A stretch of DNA of 64,000 bases from Diospyros lotus (lineage: Eukaryota; Streptophyta; Magnoliopsida; Ericales; Ebenaceae), in NCBI RefSeq assembly GCF_014633365.1, contig NC_068341.1, positions 8,928,001-8,992,000 of the forward strand, given 5' to 3'. Shown piece by piece: positions 12,001-23,800 of this stretch. Positions within the stretch are counted from its first letter, which is position 1. Every line of letters starts with the position of its first letter. The notes under the pieces are model-generated. The model had not been told where the DNA came from. It did not search any database and was given only the letters and a program-made list of their open reading frames with translations. The translations under genes were made by a program, and so were the position numbers.

Positions 12001-15000
12001 AGTACGAATCTCACTTGAGTTTCCCCTGAGGGAGCATTCGGAACCGATCCTAAATGATTTAGGAGGTAATAGTAGATCGAAGGCCGAACTGGAAACAAAT
12101 CAACCGGTGATGGAAGAAAACGCGAGTGTCAGGAAGTCAGGCGTTGCACAAGGATCGAACCAGATCGGGTTGTTGATGCCGCGAATGGAGATTCCCCTAT
12201 TTGATGGCCAAAATCCGCGATGGTGAGTGAGGCGTTGTGAGAGAGTGTTTCGTCTCTACAATGTGGCCGGACAACTGAAGGTAACAATTGTTGCGGCCTA
12301 CCTTAACGATGTGGGAGATGCATGGTACCAGGGGTGGATGGGAGTGAAAGAAGAGTGCTCTTGGGAGGAATTCGTGGAAGGAATGTGTGGAAGATTTGGG
12401 GAGAAAGGAATGTTAGACGTAGGGGAAGAATTTAACAAGCTTAGACAAGGGGGATCTATGCAAGTCTACCAACAAAGGTTTGAGGAATTGAAGGCCCTCA
12501 TGTTGATATCCAATCCCACACTTACTTAGGGTTACTTTGTATTAAGTTTCATTAGCGACTTGAACGAGGAAATCCGCCCCATCGTGAAAATGTTTCAACC
12601 AAAAACAGTACAGTAGGCTACGGAGTGCGCTAAGCTGCAAGAGCTAGCGGTAGAGGGATTATCGAAGAAGCAGAAAGGGGTGAGCAAGTGATGGCAGGTG
12701 CCTCTACAACAGAGTAACAAGGGGTGGAATAAGGAAGGAGGAACAGGGGGACCAAATGGTAAGGCGTTAGCTCTACCAGCTCCATCCCCATCATTCGGGA
12801 ATAGTTTGAGAGAACAGAGGAGGTTAGCAGGGCTTTGCTTCAAGTGTGGAGACAAGTACACTCCAGACCACCAATGCAAACGCCAATTGCTGCTACTAGA
12901 AGGAATAGAGGACGGGGAAGAGGAGGTTGAAGAAGCAGAGACCCAAGAGAAAGAAGAAGAAGATGAGAAAATGGAGATCTCCCTTCATGCTCTAAGGGGA
13001 GTATCCATAAGTAAAATCATAAAAGTAGATGGCAAGGCACAAGAGGACGACCTATCTATACTCATTGGCAATGGAAGCATACATAGCTTCTTGGATGAAA
13101 GAGTAGCTAAGAGGCTCCATTGCCGACTCACAGGGACCCTCCCACTGTCTGTTACGGTGGCTAATGGACAGAAGGTGATTTGTAAGTTAGCGTGTATGGG
13201 ATTTTGTTTATAGATGCAGGGAGAAGACTTTGAAGCTGATTTAAGACTCCTCAGGTTAGGAAGCTGTGATATGGTCTTAGGCGTGGATTGGATGAGAGAA
13301 GTAAGTCCCATTTGCTTTGATTTTAAGAAAATGGAAGTCACTTTTGACAAAGGGGGAAAACAAATGACTATCATTGGCAGTGCGGAGGCTGGAACTTGCA
13401 AGCTTATCTCAGGGAAAAGACTACATAAGCTATTCAAGAGCAAGTAGACTCAGGTGGCTCAACTGTTCTCAATACGAGCAATTGAGCAGGAGGAGGAGGA
13501 ACTTGACTATGGCGGGAAACTCATACTGGAAGCAACGAGGGAAGGCTCCATTCCCTGGGAGGTAAATCAACTGGACTTACTTGATGAACTCTTAGCTGAA
13601 TTTAAGGATTTGTTTGAGGAACCTAAGGCTCTACCCCCTCCTAGATCGTTAGACCACACCATAAACCTTAAACCCAATTCCGAGCGTGTTAACATTTGTT
13701 CTTACCGGTATCCCCCATAGTTCTGAAAGGCGCGAGGCGCAGCGAGACGCAAAGGGTCCTGGAGCCTGAGGCGCACGAGGTGAGGCGCGCCTTTGCGAAG
13801 CGAGGCGCACCTTTTAGAAAAAAAACTAAAAATCTTGTAAAATCATAAAAAACTATCAAATTATCAATAATAACACATGCATATCATTAATGTTTCATTA
13901 TCTTCAAATTCTAAACTAACAACATCAAAGTTAATTCATTCATCATACAATTTCTAAACTAGAAATATCATCAAAGTTCAAACTTAAAGTCTCAAACTCA
14001 AACAAGTACCAACCATCGTGCAAAGTTCTAAACAAACATATAAACACTACAAGTCCACAATCAATAAAGAAGTTTTAATCATCATCATCATCATACCCTT
14101 CACCAAATTGAAAATCATCATCTTACGGTGCCATATTTTGCTCATCCTTGATTCCTTGTTATTTTTTTTCTTTTGCATGTACTCTCCAATCTCTTGTTTT
14201 ATTGATGGAGGACATTTTGGAATAGCTTTAGTATTTTCCACAATCAATAAACACTACAAGTCCACAATCAAGAAAATGCTTTCATTTTGAAAAATGCTAT
14301 TTTTCTAGGTTTGGAAGATTAGCGTATTTTTTCTAAGTCTGGAAGATTAGGGCATTATAAGGAGACATATAAGAAAATGTTTTCATTTTGAAAAACTAAC
14401 TCCCGGTATTTTGATAGTTAATATTCATTGTTGTTAAAATGATTTTTAATGAATTTTTCAAGAAATAATAGGTATGTATTTTGGGGGTGGTAAAATCGTT
14501 AAATCCTGAATTTGTACTAAAATCAAAATTCTATTTTCTTATTGTTATGGATTTTGATTTTTTAGATATTTTTATTGAATCCAAATGGGGGGTACTTTCT
14601 TATTTACATTTATGTATTAAAGTAAATGGAAGGTAAAATATAAATAAAAGAAAATGTGAACATAAAGAAATGTAAATAAGTAGTGATGTATACATGCTGA
14701 AACTGAGAAGAGGGGATGCTGGAGAGGAGAGAAAGAAATGATGCAGGCAGGATGCAGGCGCGGTTTTCATGAGGCGCGCCTCACCTTGCAAGGCGCGCGC
14801 CTTGCAGAAACCGCCTCGCCTCAGCCCAGGCGAGGCACCAAACTGGCGCCTTGCGCCTAGGCGCGCCTTTAATAACTATGGTATCCCCCAAAACAGAAGG
14901 CTGAGATTGAACGTATGATAGAAGAAATGCTACATCAATCGGTTGTTCGACCTAGCATCAGCCCATACGCCTCCCCTCTTCTCTTAGTCAAAAAAGGAGG

Positions 15001-17813
15001 ACGGCAGTTGGCGGTTTTGCATAGACTACCGCCAACTGAACTCCCTTACCATAAAGAACAAATTCCCTATCCCCATTATAGAAGACCTATTAGATGAGTT
15101 GCATGGGGCCAAAGTTTACCTCCGTTCAAGATATCATCAAATTCGTATGAGCCCCCAAGATATTCATAAAACAGCTTTTAGAACTCACCAAGGGCACTAC
15201 GAATTCTTAGTAATGCCTTTCGGTTTAACCAATGCTCCATCAACCTTCCAAGCCCTCATGAATCAGATATTTGAACCCTATCTTCGCCAATCCATTCTGG
15301 TTTTTTTCGATGATATCCTAATTTACAGCCCCGGCTTCCCTGAACACGGAAAGCACTTACGGATAACTGTGCAAATCCTTCGATTCAATAAGTTGTTCAT
15401 CAAGAAGTCCAAATGTGCCTTTGCACAAACCCAAGTGGAATATCTTGGTTATATTATATCTGAAAAAGGGGTGAGCACCGACCCCTAAAAGGTTGCAGCC
15501 ATGACTACTTGGCCAAGATCGACTAACGTGAAGGGCTTGCAGGGATTCTTGGGCCTTATCGGTTATTACAGGCGATTTGTTAAAAATTACAGCATCATCA
15601 GCAAGCCATTAATTGAGTTACTAAAAAAAGAAGGATTTCGTTGGGGTGAAGCAGCTGAAGCCACCTTTGATCAGCTGAAGAAGGCCACGAGTGAGGTTCC
15701 CACACTGAACCTCCCTGATTTTAATCAACCGTTTGTACTAGAGACCGATGCCAGCAACTATGGAGTTGGACCAGTGTTGGCACAAGGAGGAAGACCCATA
15801 GCTTTCATCAGCCAAGCTTTAGCACCGAAGCACCTAGGCCTCAGTGTATACGAGAAAGAACTACTGGCGGTTTTGATAGCAGTAGAGAAGTGGAGGCATT
15901 ATTTGGAGGGAAATAAGATCATTATTTGAACTAATCATGAAAGCCTGAAATTCCTATTGCAGCAGAAACTACACACACACCTCCAAAGAAAAGGTATGTC
16001 TAAACTCATGGGTCTTAATTACACTATTCAATACAGGAAAAGACACGAGAACAAAGCAGTCGATGCCCTGTCCCGCTGCATGGAAGAGGGTACTACGGCA
16101 GCCATGACTTTTGTCATACCGGAATGGCATTTAGAGGTAGCAACCAGTTACGAGAAAGAAGAATGGACCAAGGATCTAATGGAGCAATTGACCTTAGACC
16201 CCATGAGCAGACCGGGTTACTCACTAAAAAATGGGCTGCTAAGGTACAAAGAGAAGCTGGTGATCGGAAGTGATGAGTTGCTACGAAGGAAGATCCTGAC
16301 AACCCTACATGACTCGCCCGTCGGAGGCTATTCCGGGGTCCAAAGTACATACAACTGGGTACATCAATTGTTCTATTAGCCGGGGTTGAAGAAGGCAGTG
16401 CAAAATTACGTAAAGGGCTATGACATTTGCAGCCGGTGTAGGCATGAGAACATTCACCCTCTAGGGCTGCTGCAGCCATTGCCTAGGTCGAAGCAAGCAT
16501 GGTCCAGCATCAGCATGGGCTTCGTGGAAGGACTACCCAAGTCAAAGGGCAAAGACTGCATATTGGTCATCGTGGACATACTCACAAAGTACAACCATTT
16601 CTTAAGCCTAGCTCATCTCTTCACAGCCCAAGAAATGGTGCGAGTGTTCCTAGATCAAGTTGGTAAATTGCATGGCTTGCCTCAAGTTATTGTGAGAGAC
16701 CAGGACAAAGTCTTCACCAGCTTATTATGGAGAGAACTCATGAAATCACTCAGCACCAAGCTTCATATGTCGTCAGTATATCACTCGGGAACAGATGAAC
16801 AAACGGAACGGGTGAATCAATGCCTTGAGACCTACCTTCGGTGCGTGTGCTTAGTGCATTCTACAGGGTGGCACAAGTGGCTACCCTTGGCACAATGGTG
16901 GTATAACACCAACCACCATTCATCCCTAAAGATGACCCTGTTTGAGGCGCTATTCAGCTACAAACCACCACTATTACCTATCAGTGGAGGCTCCAACTTG
17001 GTAGCCACAGTAGATGATTATCTAAATCAGCGCCAGCAAGTGATGCAGACTCTAAAGAGGGAGTGGGCAAACGCCCAAAATCGGATGAAACAATACGCTA
17101 ACAAGAAGCGGAGTGAACGCAACCTTTCAGTTGGGGACCGGGTCTATTTGAAACTGAGGCAAGCACAATTGAAGACTTTCTCCCCAAAGGCAGTGTCCAA
17201 ACTCTCAGTCCCAAGTTCTATAGGCCGTATGAGGTGTTAGCTCGGGTGGGCAAAGTGGCGTACAGACTATAACTCCCAGCAAAGACCTCCATCCATCTAG
17301 TTTTTCATGTCTCTCTCCTCAAACCTTCTCCTGGTACCAGCCCGGTGAGTGCAACTCTACTTCCGGCTGTTCCAGCATCACAACCGGTAGCTGAGCCTAT
17401 CGTTATTGTGGGTAAGCGAGTGATTTACAAACAGAAACTACCCCTCACACGTGCTAGTCTGCTGGTCCACTTCTCATCCAGAGAACAACACATGGGAGTA
17501 TCTACCAGACTTACTCCAACAATTCCCGAGAGCAGTAGGACTCCTCTAAACTCTTCTTGAGGACAAGAAGAATTCCAAGGGGAAGGGAATTGTCACAGAC
17601 AAGGGCAGATGGCTTATTAGTTGAAGGGGGTAACATTGTAATAAAGGAGGTAGGCAGTTAGAAGTATAGAAGTGTGTAGAAGTTGGGTAGTTAGCAGCAT
17701 GTAATTCAAATGTTGGCACCACTCCTTGAGGAGGGTATATAAGCCAACTCATACCGCTGAAGCGGATCATCTTGGAATAGAATTGGATAACATTTTCCCC
17801 CTTATTCCTTCGG

Positions 17814-17853
<40 letters not shown>

Positions 17854-20800
17854 TCCTGAATTTCGTTCTCTTGGGTTCATCATTCCCGCGCAATTCACTC
17901 TGAATTGCGGGAGAGGCAACTGTCAGATTAGAGATCTGACAGTAGGCTCAAGAAATATATTCACATAAAGCTCTTTTTATGAAACCATATACAGGATGCC
18001 ATTTTACAACAACATATCCAGCCTTTATCCCACTATGTGGGGTCGGCTACATGAATTCTAGACTTCCATGTATTTCTGTCTTTTGTCATATCCTCATTTA
18101 GATCCATATATTTCATATAAAATTTTAATGTCTCTCCCAAAGTCTTCTTGGGTCTACCTCTACCTCTTTTTGTGACTAATTGTTCCATTTCATCAACTCT
18201 CCTCACAGGAGCGTCTCTTAGTCTCCTCACATGACCAAACTATCTTAGTCTAGTCTCTCTCATCTTCTCCTCGATTGGCACTCCTCCTACCTTATTACGA
18301 ATAACTTCATTTCTAATTTTATCCTTTCTTGTATGTCCGCACATCCATCTTAACATCCTCATCTCCGCTACACTCGTCTTTTGCTCATGTTGGTATTTGA
18401 CTGCCCAACATTTTGAGCCATACAGCAAGATTGGTCTTATAGCTGTCCTATAAAATTTTCCTTTCAATTTTAATGGGATTTTACCATCATATAACACCCC
18501 CGATGCATTTTTTCATTTTAGCCAACCTGTCTTAATTCTATGTGCGACATCCTCGTGGATTTCTCCATCTTTTTGAATCACTGATCCCAAATATTGAAAA
18601 TAGTCTTTTCTTTGTAAGATTTGGTCTTCTAATTTTATTATAACATCATCCACTCTTGCATTTTTACTAAATTTGCATTCCATATATTCTGTTTTTTTTC
18701 TACTTAATTTAAATCCCTTAGATTCTAAATTGTTTCTCCACAACTCAAGCTTAGTGTTCACTCTTTCTTTTGTTTCATCCACCAACACTATGTCGTTTGC
18801 AAATAGCATACACTATGGCACATCTGTCTGAATATCTTTAGTGAGTTCATCCATTACTAGGGCAAATAAGTATGGGCTTAGTGCAGAACCTTGATGCAGT
18901 CCTATTGTAGTTGTAAATGGTTCGGTATCCCCTCTGCATGTTCTGACCCTTGTCTCTACACCATGATACATTTCCTTAAGGGCTTGTATATAGGCTATTT
19001 TGACTCATTTCTTCTCTAAAACCCTCCATAATACTTCTCTAGGGACCCTATCATAGGCCTTTTCTAGATCTATAAACACCATATGTAGGTCCTTCTGATG
19101 ATCTCGATACCTTTCCATTAAACGCCTCAGTAAATATATAGCTTCCATTGTTGACCTACCAGGCATGAAACCAAACTGATTTTCTGACACCTTTGTTTCC
19201 TTTCTGAGCCTCTACTCTATTACTCTCTCCCAGAGTTTCATGGTATGACTCATTAACTTAATTCCTCTATAATTTTCACAGTTTTGAACATCTCATTTGT
19301 TCTTGTATATAGGAACCAAAGTACTCTTCCTCCACTCATCTGGCATCTTTTTTGATTTAAGGATGGCGTTAAATAGTTGCGCTAGCCAGGAGATGCCCTC
19401 TTCTCCCATGCATTTTCATGTTTCTATTGGTATATTATCTGGTACCATTGCCTTATGATTTTTCATCTTTTTTAATGCTTGCCTTATTTCATTTGAACTT
19501 ATGCATCGATAGAATGTGTAGCTCACATTCCCTTCAGAGTTACTAAGATGTCCTAACCTAACTCTTGTGTCACCACCATCATTGAATAATTTTGTGAAAT
19601 ACTCCTTCCATCTCTCCTTAATCGCTCCCTCATTTACTAAAACATTTTGATTGTCATCTTCTATGCATTTCACTTGATTTAAATCCCGTGTTTTTCTTTC
19701 TCTTGCTTTAGCTAATTTATATATATCCCTTTCTCCATCTTTTGTATCAAGTCGTTTATATAGATTCTCGTATGATTTTGACCTTGCTTCACTAACAGCT
19801 TTTTTTGCTGCTTTTTTTTATTCTTTATAATTTTTTTAATTTTCTTCATTGTTGCACTGATATACAGCCTTATAGCAATTTTTCTTATTTTTAATTTTCA
19901 ATTGCACTTCTTCATTCCACCACCAAGACTCCTTAAGGTTAGGGGCTCTACCATTTGTCTCTCCAAGGACTACCTTTGCCGTGCTTCTCAGAGCATTAAT
20001 CATTTCTTTCCACATTTGGTTTGTCTGTCTTTCTCCATTCCATTCCCTTCTACCCCTTAATTTTTCTTTGAAGATTAGTTGTTTCTCCTCTTTTAAATTC
20101 CACCACCTGATTCTTGGATTTTGTTTTATGTGATTTTTTCTCTTCCAATTTCTTACTTGGACGTCAAGTACTAGAAGTCTATGTTGAGTAGTCAAACACT
20201 CTCCCGGTATCACCTTACAATTCCTACAACATAACCGATCCTCTTGTCTCATGAGTAAGTAATCTATTTGGATGCTTGAGGTGATATTTTTATATGTGAT
20301 AAAGTGTTCGTCCCGTTTTTTGAACCTAGTATTGGTCATAATGAGCCCATATGCCATAGCAAAATCTAGGATAGATTTACTTTCATTATTAATTTTCCCG
20401 AATCCATACCCTCCATGTACCTCTCTATATCCGTTTCCGTCTCTACCCACGTGCCCATTTAAGTCACCTCCTATAATCACTTTCTCTCCTCTTGGTATCA
20501 TTTGTATGAGTCCCTCTAGGTCCTCCCAGAATTTTGCTTTTATCTCATCACCTAACCCCGCTTGTGGTGCATATGTACTAAAGATATTCATAGTCATTCT
20601 TCCTAGACTAATCTTCACCATAATAATCATATCCCCTATTCTCTTTACATCCACTACCTCATCTATTAAGCTTTTATCCATAATAATCCCCACTCCATTT
20701 TTCACTCGATCAGTTCCTGTGTACCATATTTTATATCTAGCTTCTGATAAAGTTTTTGCTTTTTTCCCTACCCATCTCGTCTCTTGAAGGCACATAATAT

Positions 20801-23800
20801 TAATTTTTCTTCTAATCATCACATCCACCACTTCCATAGATTTGCTTGTTAATGTTCCTATGTTCCATGACCCAATCCTTAATCTATAATTTTGTTTTTG
20901 GCCTTGACTTTGGATTTGATTTTGTTTTTGATTTTGGTTTTGGTTTTGGTTTTGATTTTGATTTTGGACTAGCTTCTTTACCCACATCCGTCCAAGCAAA
21001 TGCGGGAACCCTTGCTCATTTATCACTACATCCGGGCGCCAATGCAGTGGCCCTAGCTCACTTGTCACTACACGGGGGCAGTGTAGCGCGTCGCTATGAA
21101 GGGTTACGCCCACGCCCAAACGATTTTTCATAATTTGTCTAGAGTTCATGTTTTGGATCCGACTGAGTTTTACGTTGGCTGTCGGCTACCTAACGCAACC
21201 CTCTTCCTTTATCCGAGCTTGGGACCGGCAGTGGATAACATCCCCAGGCGGAGTTACAAGATACCATTTTATGAATAAAAAATGAATATTAATATATAAA
21301 CAAATTTTACATTAATAAGGGAAAATAGTATTTTAAATTTTAAAGTTAGCTGTATTGTTGTCCTTGAGTGTGGCAATGAGGTGAATCTGGATGCTTTGAC
21401 ATATACCTGCCCATGTAGCAGAATCCATTTAACATAGTTTAGACGGCATGGAGAACAGATTTGGCATCTCCCGGTAGTTGCTAATATCATGGTACTTAAT
21501 CCTTGCAGTAGTTCCATCTGTTCAACGGCCTGTCAGATTTCTTATCAAATGGATGAATATGCTTGGCTTTAGTTTGCACTGCAGTGTTTATGCTTTACAG
21601 AGAGAAAATAATATAATCTGGTTAGTCAAGATCTGATATGGGTAGCCTTTTGTTTTTTAATTGCCCAAAAAAAAAAAAAAACTAAAAAAGATGATTGGGT
21701 TGTGTACTTTTATGTTGGTACCATTTTAAAGATTGGTGATTCTGTCAGCTTTTAACTGCTCTGTTTCTGAAGGTGGTCCAGCAGAGGGGGCTGCTATCAT
21801 TGAGCAGAAATTGACACCAAACTTAGAACCTGGCGATCCTATTTTTTCTGTTACCACTGATATCATGTAAGGTTTATTTGTTGAATGTTTTAATTAAGCT
21901 GCCCCTCCAATGCTTACGGGAAAATGTGTTGGAGCTGGCATGCCTAAGATATTAAATTATTTAATATACTACAATTGTTTGATGCAGAAAATCTGAAGCT
22001 GTATCTGGTACATACATTCACCCACACATTCAGAACAAAATGATTAAAATCCAGAATTTGGTACTTTCTGATAATGCGTCTTCTGAGATTGATGGTAAAA
22101 ACATTGTCTGATGCTCATATTTCACAGCCATTGAGATCATGTAGTCACCTAATTTATTTACCAGGGGACCGAGAAATTGCTCCCGAGGAGCCATCTTCTG
22201 CTTCTGGCATCTGTTGTTATCAGCAAAGTCAACATTTAAGTCCCAGTGACATGATTCCTGAATCCGATGGAGCAAATCTCAAACAGTTGGTTAAGGCCAA
22301 GAATATGGGCATTCTAGACATGTGTCCGGAAGATGAGGCGGAAGGGGAACTGATTTTTTACCAGCATAGGCTACTTTGCAATGTGGGTGCAAGGAAGCAC
22401 CTTATTGGTCTCTGCATTGTCCCTTTCTAGACTTCTGAAACAGTTATTCTTTTTTATGTAGCCCGTCTTCTAAGAGGGTGTAGAAACATGTGATTTGGTT
22501 AATATACAATTTCAAGATTGTCTTTATTTGCTGTATCACATGGATATCTAACTATGCTTTTCTGTGTATATGTATGATGTATTGTTCATGCAGATGGTTT
22601 GGTTAACAAGGTTGGAAAGAGTCTACCATGGGAGATTGATGCTGTAAGGAAGCAAAAATGGGATGCTGTAATAGTCAACCAATATCTTCATGAGCTTAGA
22701 GAAGCAAAAAAACAGGGACGGAAAGAGAGAAGGCATAAGGAAGCTCAGGCCGTCCTTGCTGCTGCAACTGCAGCTGCTGCAGCATCTTCACGGGTCTCAT
22801 CATTTAGGAAAGATACACTAGATGAATCTGCTCACCAAGAGGTTGTATTTCCTGTACCTTCTAAACTTAACCTGAATTTTATTTATTGTAGCTGGAACTA
22901 ATGAAATAACTAATAATTATTGTTACATCTTGGTTGGTGTCATCATTGTTGTCACCATCACTTTATCTCTATTCAGAACCTTTTCAAAGTGAAAACTTCA
23001 ACTGGAAGAGCTGGACTGTATTCTCAGCAGATTCCACGGGTGAAGGAGACACTTCCACATGGTTTATCAGAAGTGAGCTCTGATGTGGCCCAAACAATCT
23101 CATCGGGTTTCTGTAAAGAAGATCCTCGAACTTGTGATATCTGCAGGCGTTTTGAGACAATTTTGAACCCAATCCTCATCTGTTCAAATTGCAAGGTCTC
23201 CCATCCTGTACTAAAAATATTGGAAGTTCATACATTTTTATTATATTCTAACAAATTATTTGCTCTAGCAGGTTGCAGTTCATTTGGATTGCTACCATAG
23301 TGTTAAAGATTCTACTGGTCCATGGTATTGTGAATTGTGTGAGGATCTATTGTCATCTAGAAGCATTGGACCTTCAGCTATCAATTCATTGGAGAAGCCA
23401 TATTTTGCAGCAAAATGTGGTTTATGTGGTGGCAGTGGTGGTGCTTTTAGAAGGTCAATGGATGACCAATGGGTCCATGCCTTCTGCGCTGAGGTTAAAT
23501 TTTCTCTTTGTTTATTGGCTATAGAGTTTTGAAGAAGGTATTCTGTTTTTTTTTGGCATTCAAATTCATTGAAACTATGTTCTGTTTCATGTTTTAGTGG
23601 GTGTTAGAATCAACATTCAGAAGGGGGCAAGTGAATCCTATTGTTGGACTGGTATGTAAATGTGTACTTAAAGAAAGGTTTTGTTGGATAGATTTTTTTT
23701 TTTAATTATGTAAAATAGCTGCTACTAACCAGAGCAGAAGTTAGCCATCATTTTATGGGTTAATTTGAGAGTTACATCTGTTTCTGCTTGTCTTTTTGGT

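Larger units (their letters stand above)
11400..17941 (+). mobile_element. Ty3/gypsy LTR retrotransposon (chromovirus-like), full length but decayed, in PHD gene intron 6
   Basis: Both LTRs (11400-11709 and 17591-17941) are present, with a perfect target duplication GTAGG at 11395-11399 and 17942-17946. A degenerate iMet primer site lies at 11713-11724 and a purine-rich tract (AAGGGGAAGGGAAT) just before 17591. The internal order gag, protease, RT, RNase H, integrase is that of Ty3/gypsy. Several stops and frameshifts break the polyprotein, and a 1.16 kb MULE-like element splits pol at 13717-14879. It lies in the sense orientation of the host gene. Confidence 0.95.
18007..21259 (-). mobile_element. 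RTE-type LINE, nearly full length (PHD gene intron 6)
   Basis: A 3.25 kb non-LTR element in minus orientation. A 12-bp target duplication (GATgCCATTTTA at 17995-18006, GATaCCATTTTA at 21260-21271) brackets it. The 3' end (low coordinates) has the GGGGTCGGCTACATG block and ends in TTGTTGT. The 5' end has the CGGTCCCAAGCTCGG motif I associate with plant RTE elements. The endonuclease ORF is almost intact and the RT region is broken. Confidence 0.9.
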
